Source: Allosphingosinicella deserti (GTDB taxonomy: Bacteria; Pseudomonadota; Alphaproteobacteria; Sphingomonadales; Sphingomonadaceae). From it: a stretch of DNA of 64,000 nt. Positions 18,627-26,089 of this stretch are shown in pieces (position 1 is the stretch's first letter; the number at the start of each line of letters is the position of its first letter). The stretch is taken from positions 1 to 64,000 of the forward strand of contig NZ_PXYI01000003.1 in the NCBI RefSeq assembly GCF_003012735.1, read 5' to 3'. The notes below the pieces were generated by a model. That model was not told the origin of the DNA and searched no databases. It worked only from the letters and a program-made list of their open reading frames with translations. The translations under genes were made by a program, and so were the position numbers.

Positions 18627-20758
18627 CCGCGTCGCCAGCGATGCCAGCGCTCGGCGAGGGCGAGCGCCCATTCGGGCTTGTGCGTCTTCTTCCATTCGCC
18701 TGCGGCGTATTTGTTGGCCTCGGCCATGGTCGGATAAGCATGGATGGTGGAGAGGATCTTGTTGAGCCCGAGACCGTGGCGCATCGCCAGCACGATCTCC
18801 GCCAGAATCTCGCCGGCACTGGCGCCGACGATGGTGGCGCCGAGGATTCGGTCCTTGCCCGGCTGGACGAGCAGCTTCACGAACCCTTCGCGGGCGCCTT
18901 CGGCCACGGCGCGGTCGAGGTGCGAGAGGTCGTAACGATGGACTTCGTGCGCCACGCCGGCCTCCCGCGCGGACTGCTCGTTGTGGCCGACATGGGCGAC
19001 CTCCGGATCGGTGTAGGTCACCCAGGGCAGCACCGAGATGTCGACCTTGAAACGGCGAACGCTGCCGAACAGGGCGTTGACCGCTGCATACCAGGCGTGG
19101 TGCGCGGCGAGGTGGGTGAACTGCAAGGTGCCGGTAACGTCGCCGACCGCGTAGATGTTGGGAAACCGGGTTTCCAGCCAGGGATCGACGATCGATCTCG
19201 CCTCCACGTCAATGCCGAGTTCCTCGAGCCCGTAGCCGCGGAGCCGCGCGCGGCGGCCAACGGCGACGATCAGCTCGTCGAACGGCACGCGCTCCTCGAC
19301 TCCGCCGCAGGCGACGACGAGCATCCCGTCTTCGACGCGCAGCGCCGTGCAGCCGGTGCGGATATCGACGCCTTCACCGCGCAGGCGCGCCGCGATCAGG
19401 GCGGAGACCTCCGGATCCTCCTTTGAAAGGAGGCGGTCTCCATGATCGATCTGGGTGACGCGGCTGCCAAGCCGCACGAAGGCCTGGGCAAGCTCGGTGC
19501 CGATCGGCCCGCCACCGAGGATGACGACCCGGCCGGGGACGTGGTCGCGGCCGCGCAGGGCCTCCCACATCGTGTCGCTGGTGAGATAGCCCGAAGTCGC
19601 CAGCCCGGGCAGATCGGGGACGAACGGCCGGCCTCCGGCGGCAATCACGATCGACCGCGATGTCAGGCGCTCGCCGCCGTCGATCTCCACCGTCCAGGGA
19701 TCGACGATTCGCGCACGGCCCTTGCGGACGTCGACGCCGAGGCCGGTATAGCGCTCGACGCTGTCCGCGGGGGCGATGATCCGGATCGCCTCGTGGACCC
19801 GCTCGATCACCGCGCGAAAGTCGACTCGCACGCCGGACGTCACGATTCCGTAGGCGCTGCCATCGCGCGCCGACTTGGCCGCCTTGGCGCTGGCGATCAG
19901 CGCCTTGGACGGCACGCAGCCGGTGTTGAGGCAGTCGCCGCCCATCTCTCCGGCCTCGATCAGGGTCACCTTGGCGCGGACGGTCGCGCCGATCAGGCTG
20001 GTGACGAGGCCGCCGGCTCCCGCGCCGATCACGATGAGGTTGCGATCGAACCGCTTCGGCTTGTGCCAGCCCTTGTAGATGCGGCGCCTGCGCAGCATGC
20101 CAACGACGAACTTGGCCAGCAGCGGAAACAGGCTGAGCAGCACGAACGCCCCGAGCAGTCCGCCCGAGAGGATGTCGCTGGTGCTTTCGATGCGCCCGAT
20201 CTGCGTCCCCGCATTGACGAAGACGAAGGTGCCGGCGAGCATCCCGATCTGGCTTACCACCCAGAAGGTGACGAGCCGCATGCGGGTCATGCCCATGCCG
20301 AGATTGATCAGGAAGAAGGGGATCGCCGGATTGAGCCGCAAGGTGAGCAGGTAGAAGATGCCGTCACGTGCGATCCCTTCGTCGATCGCGCCCAATCGGG
20401 CACCGAACCGCGCCGCGACCCAGTCGCGCAGCAAGTAGCGGGCGCCCAGAAAGGCGAGGCTCGCTCCGATCGTCGAGGCGAAGGAGGCGAGCAGCAGCCC
20501 CTCCCACAATCCGAACAATGCGCCGGCCGCCAGCGTCAGGATTGCAGCGCCGGGCAAAGAAAGGGCGGTCACCACGATGTAGAGCAGCAGGAAGGCGGCA
20601 GCGGCAGCGAGCGGCTGCGCGGCGATCGCCGCCTGGATGGTCTCGCGGCTCTCCTTGAGCCGCGCCAGGGTCAGCCATTCGCGCAGCGGGGACAGGAAAA
20701 GCGCGGCGATCAGCACCACGACGAGTAGCAGAAGGAGGATCTTGCCGTGCCGCTTCAT
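18623..20758 (-). CDS. TVP38/TMEM64 (DedA-like) membrane domain fused to mercuric-reductase-like flavoprotein
   Basis: A 711-residue fusion. Residues 1-~225 are a TVP38/TMEM64 membrane domain with about five to six hydrophobic segments and the motif LSLPGAAILTLAAGALFG...GASLAFLGARYLLRD. From ~240 there is a complete pyridine-nucleotide-disulfide oxidoreductase: FAD motif VIGAGAGGL, redox pair GGDCLNTGCVPSK (~276-288), NAD motif GGGPIGTELAQAF, VGDVTG, and a C-terminal dimer domain with the His-Glu-type region. It lacks the N-terminal metal-binding domain and C-terminal Cys pair of true MerA. It should pass electrons from NAD(P)H to an unknown disulfide or metal substrate at the membrane. It is coupled to the DUF2064 gene. 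Confidence 0.88.
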   Translation of the reverse strand: MKRHGKILLLLLVVVLIAALFLSPLREWLTLARLKESRETIQAAIAAQPLAAAAAFLLLYIVVTALSLPGAAILTLAAGALFGLWEGLLLASFASTIGASLAFLGARYLLRDWVAARFGARLGAIDEGIARDGIFYLLTLRLNPAIPFFLINLGMGMTRMRLVTFWVVSQIGMLAGTFVFVNAGTQIGRIESTSDILSGGLLGAFVLLSLFPLLAKFVVGMLRRRRIYKGWHKPKRFDRNLIVIGAGAGGLVTSLIGATVRAKVTLIEAGEMGGDCLNTGCVPSKALIASAKAAKSARDGSAYGIVTSGVRVDFRAVIERVHEAIRIIAPADSVERYTGLGVDVRKGRARIVDPWTVEIDGGERLTSRSIVIAAGGRPFVPDLPGLATSGYLTSDTMWEALRGRDHVPGRVVILGGGPIGTELAQAFVRLGSRVTQIDHGDRLLSKEDPEVSALIAARLRGEGVDIRTGCTALRVEDGMLVVACGGVEERVPFDELIVAVGRRARLRGYGLEELGIDVEARSIVDPWLETRFPNIYAVGDVTGTLQFTHLAAHHAWYAAVNALFGSVRRFKVDISVLPWVTYTDPEVAHVGHNEQSAREAGVAHEVHRYDLSHLDRAVAEGAREGFVKLLVQPGKDRILGATIVGASAGEILAEIVLAMRHGLGLNKILSTIHAYPTMAEANKYAAGEWKKTHKPEWALALAERWHRWRRG

Positions 20759-20835
20759 TCTTGCCCTTCCCGCCCGTGTCGGAGAGGCTTAACAGCGGGA
20801 CAGGCCCCACACCATCCCGCCTTAAGGAGGGCGCC

Positions 20836-21789
20836 ATCGCCACCAGGATCGCGCACAATCCGTCGCCGTTCGCCGATCTGTCCGCGCGGCCGCTCGACGC
20901 CGCGAAGTTCCGGGACCCGCTGGTCACGGCGAAGGGCGAGCGTCGGGCCTCCGTCGCCTTGCGCGCGCTCGAGACTCTGTGGCTCAACACCGGAACCCTG
21001 TGCAATCTCGCCTGCACCAGCTGCTACATCGCAAGCAGCCCGCGCAACGATGCGCTCGTCTATCTGAGCCTCGCCGAAGCGGTGGCCTATCTGGAGGAAG
21101 CGGCCGCGCTCGGAACGCGCGAGATCGGCTTCACCGGCGGCGAGCCGTTCATGAACCCGGACATGGTGCCGATGATTGCGGCGGCCCTGGCGCGCGGCTT
21201 CGACGTGCTGGTGCTGACCAACGCGATGCGGCCGATGCGGCGGTTCGAGGCGGCGCTAGCGCCCCTCGCCGGGCCGAAGCTGACGATGCGGGTCAGCCTC
21301 GATCATCACAGCCAGTCGGTACACGAGGCCGAGCGCGGCGCCGGCACCTGGGCCAAGGCGGTCGATGGCCTGCGCTGGCTGTCGGAAGCCGGTTTCCGCG
21401 TCGCGGTCGCCGGCCGGCAGCTTCCCGGGGAGACCGAGGCGGAGGCGCGTGCCGGCTATCAACGCCTGTTCGAGGCGCTCGGCATCACGGTCGATGCCGG
21501 GCTCGTCCTGTTCCCGCCGATGGACGCGGCGGCCGACGTGCCCGAGATCACCGAAGCCTGCTGGGACATTCTCCACCTTTCGCCCGATGCGATGATGTGC
21601 GCGTCGAGCCGGATGGTGGTGAAGCCGCGCGGCGCCGATCGGCCGCACGTCGTCGCCTGCACCTTGCTCCCCTACGATCCCCAGTTCGCGCTCGGCGAGA
21701 CGCTGGCGGACGCGTCCGGCAAGGTGATGCTCAACCATCCGCATTGCGCCAAATTCTGCGTGCTGGGGGGCGCCAGCTGTTCCGGCTGA
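20836..21789 (+). CDS. Radical SAM protein with auxiliary-cluster-like C-terminus
   Basis: A ~317-residue radical SAM enzyme. CNLACTSCY is the CxxxCxxC site that binds the 4Fe-4S cluster, TGGEPFMNPD is the glycine-rich SAM-binding motif, and VSLDHHSQSVHE follows. The C-terminal ~60 residues contain five to six cysteines (MMCASS, VVACTLLP, HCAKFCVLGGASC) consistent with an additional SPASM-like Fe-S cluster. The reading frame begins upstream without ATG. AAGGAGG at 20824-20830 is correctly spaced for the ATC codon at 20836, while GTG 20776 would start only 17 bp from the divergent gene. I give 20836 but the start is uncertain. The substrate is unknown. Confidence 0.85.
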   Translation: MATRIAHNPSPFADLSARPLDAAKFRDPLVTAKGERRASVALRALETLWLNTGTLCNLACTSCYIASSPRNDALVYLSLAEAVAYLEEAAALGTREIGFTGGEPFMNPDMVPMIAAALARGFDVLVLTNAMRPMRRFEAALAPLAGPKLTMRVSLDHHSQSVHEAERGAGTWAKAVDGLRWLSEAGFRVAVAGRQLPGETEAEARAGYQRLFEALGITVDAGLVLFPPMDAAADVPEITEACWDILHLSPDAMMCASSRMVVKPRGADRPHVVACTLLPYDPQFALGETLADASGKVMLNHPHCAKFCVLGGASCSG

Positions 21790-21791
21790 GC

Positions 21792-22433
21792 GTGGTCGTG
21801 CCGACGCTCGACGCGGCGGCGACCCTGCCGGCCTGCCTTGCGGCGCTCGCCGGGGCCGACGAGGTGATCGTCGCCGACGGCGGGTCGGCCGATGCGACGT
21901 GCGACATCGCCGCGACCGCCGGGGCGACGGTGATCGTCGGTGCACGGGGCAGGGGACGCCAGCTTGCGGCGGGCGCGGAGGCCGCGAGCGGCGACTGGCT
22001 GCTGTTCCTTCATGCCGACACGATCCTCTCCGCCGATTGGCGGTCGGCGGTGCTCGACCATGTTCGGGCGGCACCGGACCGTCCCGGCTGCTTCCGCTTT
22101 CAACTCGACGATAGAGCCTGGCAGGCGCGGCTGATCGAGCGCGGGGTCGCCGTGCGGGTCCGGCTCCTCGGGCTGCCTTATGGCGACCAGGGGCTGCTGG
22201 TCTCGCGGCCGGTGTACGATGTCGCCGGCGGCTACCGCCCGCTGCCGTTGATGGAGGATGTCGATCTCGTCCGCCGCCTCCTGCGGCCGGCACTGCTGGG
22301 CGCGGATGCGGTCACGTCCGCCGACCGCTGGCGCCGCGACGGCTGGTTCCGCCGCTCGGCGCGCAATCTCGCCTTGCTGACGCTCTGGCGGCTCGGCCTG
22401 AGCCCGGCGGCGGCGGCGCGGCTCTACGGCTGA
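21792..22433 (+). CDS. TIGR04283-type family 2 glycosyltransferase
   Basis: A ~213-residue GT-A glycosyltransferase. VVPTLDAAATLPACLAAL is the nucleotide-binding start, VADGGSADAT the DGGS segment, LLFLHADT the DxD-like metal site, and PLMEDVDLVRRLL the acceptor-site acidic region. The family is the companion of the DUF2064 family in arsenosugar-type clusters. It begins two bases after the stop of the radical SAM gene (GTG 21792; a CTG at 21786 would overlap), so the two are co-translated. What it glycosylates is unknown; no arsenic methyltransferase gene is present here. Confidence 0.85.
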   Translation: MVVPTLDAAATLPACLAALAGADEVIVADGGSADATCDIAATAGATVIVGARGRGRQLAAGAEAASGDWLLFLHADTILSADWRSAVLDHVRAAPDRPGCFRFQLDDRAWQARLIERGVAVRVRLLGLPYGDQGLLVSRPVYDVAGGYRPLPLMEDVDLVRRLLRPALLGADAVTSADRWRRDGWFRRSARNLALLTLWRLGLSPAAAARLYG

Positions 22434-22486
22434 GGGGGGCTGAATCCGGCACTCCAATTCCGGCGTGATGCTGTAGAGTCGACGCC

Positions 22487-22969
22487 ATGCAGATCAGGAA
22501 AGCCGAACCCGGGGACGTTGCGGCGATCGCCGCGATCATCCTGCCGACTATCCGGGAAGGCGCGACTTACGCGCTCGACACCGACATGTCGGAAGCCGAG
22601 GCGCTCGCTTATTGGCTCGGCGCCGACAAGGAGACCTTCGTCGCCGAGGAAGACGGTGGGCTCATCGGCACCTATTACATGAAAGAAAATCAGCCCGGCG
22701 GCGGCGCGCATGTCTGCAATTGTGGCTACATGACGAGCCCTGCCGCGGCCGGTCGTGGCGTCGCCCGCCGCATGGGACTCCATTCGCTCGAACTGGCACG
22801 GGTTCGGGGTTATCTTGCGATGCAGTTCAACTTCGTCGTCACCACCAACGTGCGTGCCGTGCGCCTTTGGGAGTCGCTCGGCTTCGATGTCGTCGGTCGA
22901 TTACCCGGAGCCTTCCGCCACCCGGAGCAAGGCTTCGTCGACGCATTGGTGATGTACCAGGCTCTGTGA
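22487..22969 (+). CDS. GNAT family N-acetyltransferase
   Basis: A 160-residue acetyltransferase. MQIRKAEPGDVAAIAAI begins the fold. YMTSPAAAGRGVARRMGLHSLELA (~80) contains the acetyl-CoA pyrophosphate-binding R/Q-x-x-G-x-G/A loop. NVRAVRLWESLGFDVVGRLPGAF (~124) is the final N-x-x-a-x-x-L-Y/W-x-x-x-G-F motif. The layout resembles L-amino-acid or phosphinothricin acetyltransferase-like GNATs, but the substrate is not readable. It follows the glycosyltransferase by 53 bp and could be part of that transcript. Confidence 0.85.
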   Translation: MQIRKAEPGDVAAIAAIILPTIREGATYALDTDMSEAEALAYWLGADKETFVAEEDGGLIGTYYMKENQPGGGAHVCNCGYMTSPAAAGRGVARRMGLHSLELARVRGYLAMQFNFVVTTNVRAVRLWESLGFDVVGRLPGAFRHPEQGFVDALVMYQAL

Positions 22970-22986
22970 GACCGGGGACGCGCGGA

Positions 22987-24006
22987 TCAGCCGCGCGTGC
23001 GAACCGCATGATGCTCGACGAGCCGCAGTTCGAATTCCTCCGGCTCGGAGAAACTGACGAAGACGATGTCGAGCGCATCGTCGGCGAAGAGCTGGATGGC
23101 GCGGTCGATCGCCCCGTCGATCCAGGTCGCATCGTTCCCGAAGGCGCCGCCGCCGAGCCGGGTAAGCAAGACACGGTTCGACCCGCCCCGGGCAGCGTTG
23201 ACGGCGGCGGCGTGGAGCGTCGCTTCATAGGCCGCTTCAAGGACGAGACAGGCAAGCGGGCGCCACACGGCAGGCTGAAGCCCCGAATAGCGTACCGGCA
23301 TCGCCGAGCAGAATGCCTGCGAGACGCTTGGGCCCGATGCGATGTCGGTGACCTCCACATTCTCATGCAGACCGATCTTGAGGCAGGCGCGGAGGACATC
23401 GAGATCGTCCGGATCGGCGCTGGTCAGCCCGTCGGATATGCGCTGCAACGTGCTGCTGCTCGGCAATGCATAGCCATTCTCCATCGACCAGAGTTGGGCG
23501 TCCGGAGCGTCGATCCTCTCGGCCAGGCTGCGCTGGAACAGATCGAGTGTATCGAGCTGGCGGTCCGCGGTCTGACCCGTACGGTCGCCGATCGGGGCGA
23601 AATAGTTGCGGTAGATCGTCGCGGCGCCCGCGGCCATCGCGCAGGCCGGCCCCTGGGTGCGATCCCACTGATAGCGTGTGACGCCGTCTTCCGGCGTGAT
23701 CTCCGGGCCAGTCATTTCTAAGAGGTTGAACTGCGATGCGACCTGGAACAGCGCCCCTTCATTCTTCGGATCGGCATGCATTTGCCGGACGTCGCCGGAG
23801 CAGGTGCCGAGTTTCAGACGTCCCTTGCGGCGCCCGGCTGCAGATGCGACGCGCAGTTCGGCCAGGCTCGGCATGCTCAGCGCGCCGATGCCGTAGCTCC
23901 GGCCATTGACCCTGGAGTGCAGGCGTCCGTCCGCTGCCTCGAGCCGCTTTCGCGTTTCAGGATACGACATTTCCGCAAAGCCGGTGAGGCGCTCGAACCA
24001 GTCCAT
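22987..24006 (-). CDS. Macro-domain / PARG-like protein of unknown function
   Basis: A 339-residue soluble protein. Two blocks look like an ADP-ribose-binding macro (poly-ADP-ribose glycohydrolase-like) fold: LFQVASQFNLLEM (~88), where such proteins have a VAN-type strand and loop, and RVLLTRLGGGAFGNDATWID (~278), matching the GGGAFG phosphate loop, followed by a helix and a VFVSF strand. Between them lies a helical insert (TRYQWDRTQGPACAMAAGAATIYRNYF). I recognise the pattern but not a named family, so ADP-ribose binding or hydrolysis is inference. The start at 24006 has AGAGGAG upstream. Two palindromes lie in its promoter region. Confidence 0.6.
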   Translation of the reverse strand: MDWFERLTGFAEMSYPETRKRLEAADGRLHSRVNGRSYGIGALSMPSLAELRVASAAGRRKGRLKLGTCSGDVRQMHADPKNEGALFQVASQFNLLEMTGPEITPEDGVTRYQWDRTQGPACAMAAGAATIYRNYFAPIGDRTGQTADRQLDTLDLFQRSLAERIDAPDAQLWSMENGYALPSSSTLQRISDGLTSADPDDLDVLRACLKIGLHENVEVTDIASGPSVSQAFCSAMPVRYSGLQPAVWRPLACLVLEAAYEATLHAAAVNAARGGSNRVLLTRLGGGAFGNDATWIDGAIDRAIQLFADDALDIVFVSFSEPEEFELRLVEHHAVRTRG

Positions 24007-24061
24007 CTCTGCTCCTCTGGGTGCCGCCGCGCAGCGGGCTGCGCCTCCGCTTACGCGCATT

Positions 24062-24082
24062 ACGATCCTGTGATCGTTTTTT
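24062..24082 (+). terminator. Hairpin with T-run in a divergent promoter region
   Basis: ACGATC (24062-24067), a CTGT loop and GATCGT (24072-24077), followed by five more T (24078-24082). In plus orientation this has the form of a short intrinsic terminator, yet no plus-strand gene ends before it. It may be an operator for the macro-like gene or an attenuator. Confidence 0.4.
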
Positions 24083-24094
24083 CCGTCATTGCTG

Positions 24095-24109
24095 ACGAAC
24101 AATGTTCGT
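24095..24109. promoter_or_regulatory. ACGAAC-AAT-GTTCGT palindrome, candidate operator
   Basis: A perfect 15-bp palindrome (6-base arms, 3-base centre) 89 bp upstream of the macro-like gene start. It recalls SOS-type GAAC...GTTC sites, but the alphaproteobacterial LexA box is a direct repeat, so the regulator is unknown. The rest of the 331-bp gap 24007-24337 shows no gene. Confidence 0.4.
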
Positions 24110-24337
24110 TTCCTCGGCGCGGATCGGGCGCATAGCCTTTCAGGATAAAAGGAGAGAGGAGCTGAAGGCATGGACAGGAGGACAGCTGATGCCCCGAGTC
24201 GAGGAGCCCGCTCGCGCCGTCCTGAATCGCTGACGTGAGACGCGGCTCGCACAAGAGGCCCGGTCCCCGCAAACGGGTCCGTGTCGCGAGTCATGGCTTT
24301 GATGGCCTGCTTTGAGCAGCAGATACGAGGCAGCGAG

Positions 24338-24979
24338 ATGGCAAAGACCCCCTATATCGAGAGTGCCGACGGCGTGTTCGTCGAAAGCGCCGAAGTGGTC
24401 AACATCGCAGGGCGAATGACTCCGCGGGAGACCGCAATCAGCTTCGATGTCGACGATTGGGTAATCGTCGAAGGTACCGGTGCGCCGATCGGCCAGTCGA
24501 CCAAGGCTTATTATCCGATCCCCAACCGGCCGCCGACGAGCATCCTGCGCTGCCGGCTCCATAATGACGAGCGCCGGCTTCACGCCCTGCGCACGGCCGG
24601 TGCGGCGCCGATCCAGGCCGAGCTCGAGCTCGACATTCAGGCGACGCAGGACGGCACCAGCAGCGGCGCGGTCAGCCATCGTCCGCCGCCGGAAGCCGGT
24701 GCGGAGGGGGGCGCGGACGCTCCGGCGGAGCGCCTGTGCGGGCGGCTGCTGATTACCCAGGATCGCTTCCAGTTCATCGTCGACCGATTGAAGCAGCCGG
24801 GCGCACGCTTGCGGCTGATGATCAAGCTACCGCTGTACAAGAGCGCGATCGCCCATGCCGTCGACAGCGAGCGGATGACCCAGGATCTGTATCTCCGCTA
24901 CGGCGAGACGGTGCCGCTCACCGGTTACTCGATCGAAGTGCTGTTCGGGCCGATGCGGGACGGAGGCCGCACCGCGTAG
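24338..24979 (+). CDS. Hypothetical protein
   Basis: A ~213-residue soluble protein that I do not recognise. The N-terminal half (TPYIESADGVFVESAEVVNI...) alternates strand-forming and charged segments. A low-complexity linker rich in Ala, Gly, Glu and Pro (~108-130) separates it from a second part (RLLITQDRFQFIVDRLKQPG...LRLMIKLPLYKS) that looks like a mixed alpha/beta domain ending in GYSIEVLFG. No signal peptide, no cysteines of note. ATG 24338 is preferred because the family-like sequence starts there; upstream in-frame ATGs at 24293 and 24302 lack a ribosome-binding site. It diverges from the macro-like gene and may share its control. Confidence 0.6.
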   Translation: MAKTPYIESADGVFVESAEVVNIAGRMTPRETAISFDVDDWVIVEGTGAPIGQSTKAYYPIPNRPPTSILRCRLHNDERRLHALRTAGAAPIQAELELDIQATQDGTSSGAVSHRPPPEAGAEGGADAPAERLCGRLLITQDRFQFIVDRLKQPGARLRLMIKLPLYKSAIAHAVDSERMTQDLYLRYGETVPLTGYSIEVLFGPMRDGGRTA

Positions 24980-25168
24980 GGACGCAAGCCCGGCGCCGCG
25001 GCCGTCCTCTCGCGTCTGCCGTTCGTCGATCCGGAGCGCACGTTGATCGGCGGCCCTGGCAGCCGGCAGGTTCCCCGAAGTGTCCCGTCGCGCGGCGCGT
25101 GCCTTTCGCGCAGCATCGGCCGATCGAGACTGTCTCACCCTGGTGGTTCCACTGGAAGGGACGATACG

Positions 25169-25480
25169 ATGCGGAAATCACTTCATGCGGCGCTGATCGC
25201 CGTCTCCCTCATCGCCGGCGGCGCCGCCGCGGCCGATCCCGTGACCGTCCGTATCCGTCACGGCGATCTCGATCTCGCCAGCCCGGCGGGGCGCGCGATC
25301 TTCGACAAGAGGGTTCGGGCCGCGGCGACCCGGATCTGCGGGATGCCGCCGGTGATGGATGACCCGACCTTCTGGGCGGTGAGCGGCTGCCGCGCCCAGG
25401 TGATCCGGTCGAGCGAGACCGGCGTCGCGGTGAGTCTCGCTTCGCGACGAAGCGACGCGCCGATATCGGGCGCCCGCTGA
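25169..25480 (+). CDS. UrcA family periplasmic protein
   Basis: A 103-residue secreted protein. The signal peptide is MRKSLHAALIAVSLIAGGAAAA. The mature part carries the UrcA pattern: a VRIRHGDLDLASPAGRAIFD strand-turn-helix, then RVRAAATRICGMP with the first conserved Cys and a later GCRAQVI with the second, probably a disulfide. The function of the family, widespread in Sphingomonadales and Caulobacterales, is unknown. GGAAGGGACG lies in front of ATG 25169. The 189 bp upstream (24980-25168) contains no other recognisable feature. Confidence 0.8.
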   Translation: MRKSLHAALIAVSLIAGGAAAADPVTVRIRHGDLDLASPAGRAIFDKRVRAAATRICGMPPVMDDPTFWAVSGCRAQVIRSSETGVAVSLASRRSDAPISGAR

Positions 25481-25568
25481 GCGAACCGGACGCTCGCTCG
25501 CGCCTTTTCGAGACGGCTGGTCCTCGCCGAACTTTCCCGGCACAATCGCCGGAGGAGGGAAAGCAGGA

Positions 25569-25973
25569 ATGGCAAACGTCGATCGCGGGACCGCGGGCAG
25601 GGGCATCGCGCTCGTCGGTGCCTTGCTCGCCGGCCTTGGAGTCGCGCTTGGCGCGTTCGGCGCGCATGGCCTCCGCGCGATCCTCGACGCGCAGGCGCTC
25701 GGCTGGTGGCAGACCGGCGTCCAGTACCAGATGTGGCATGCCGTCGCTCTGATCGCGCTCACGGCCCTCCGCGGCGTGCGCACCCATGTGCCCGCCTGGC
25801 TGATCGCCGCCGGCACGATCGTCTTTTCCGGATCGCTCTACATCATGGCGTTGACCGGCGCGCGCTGGCTCGGCGCGGTGACTCCGATCGGCGGCCTGCT
25901 GATGATCGCGGGCTGGTGCCTGCTGGCGTGGCGGCTGTCGAATCCACGGACCACGGCCACCTCTCAGGACTAG
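25569..25973 (+). CDS. DUF423 family small inner-membrane protein
   Basis: A 134-residue protein with four hydrophobic helices (~12-35, 53-67, 74-93, 101-122). The DUF423 (YgdD-like) signature is seen as LGVALGAFGAHGLRA in helix 1, TGVQYQMWHAVALIALT around helix 2, GSLYIMALTG in helix 3 and GAVTPIGGLLMIAGWCLLAW in helix 4. The family has no assigned function. A strong GGAGGAGGGAAAG-like region precedes ATG 25569. It is the last gene before typA, separated by 116 bp. Confidence 0.88.
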   Translation: MANVDRGTAGRGIALVGALLAGLGVALGAFGAHGLRAILDAQALGWWQTGVQYQMWHAVALIALTALRGVRTHVPAWLIAAGTIVFSGSLYIMALTGARWLGAVTPIGGLLMIAGWCLLAWRLSNPRTTATSQD

Positions 25974-26089
25974 ATGTTTCGGCCTTGTCCCGATGGGAAC
26001 GGTCACTATCTCACACTTGGTGCCCTAGTCACGCCGCATTGTCGTGTGTATAGGCGCGCGAAATCCCTATCCTGACAGGACCTATTCTA

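Noticed and set aside
18623-20758. Mercuric reductase MerA
   Set aside because: The flavoprotein half has the CxxxxC pair, but lacks the heavy-metal-associated N-domain and the C-terminal cysteine pair, and no other mer genes are present.
18009-22433. A confirmed arsenosugar biosynthesis cluster
   Set aside because: No arsM methyltransferase or ars resistance gene is in the window, and the radical SAM protein is not clearly ArsS. Kept only as a resemblance.
24095-24109. A LexA (SOS) box
   Set aside because: Alphaproteobacterial LexA recognises a GTTC-N7-GTTC direct repeat; this is an inverted repeat with a 3-base centre.
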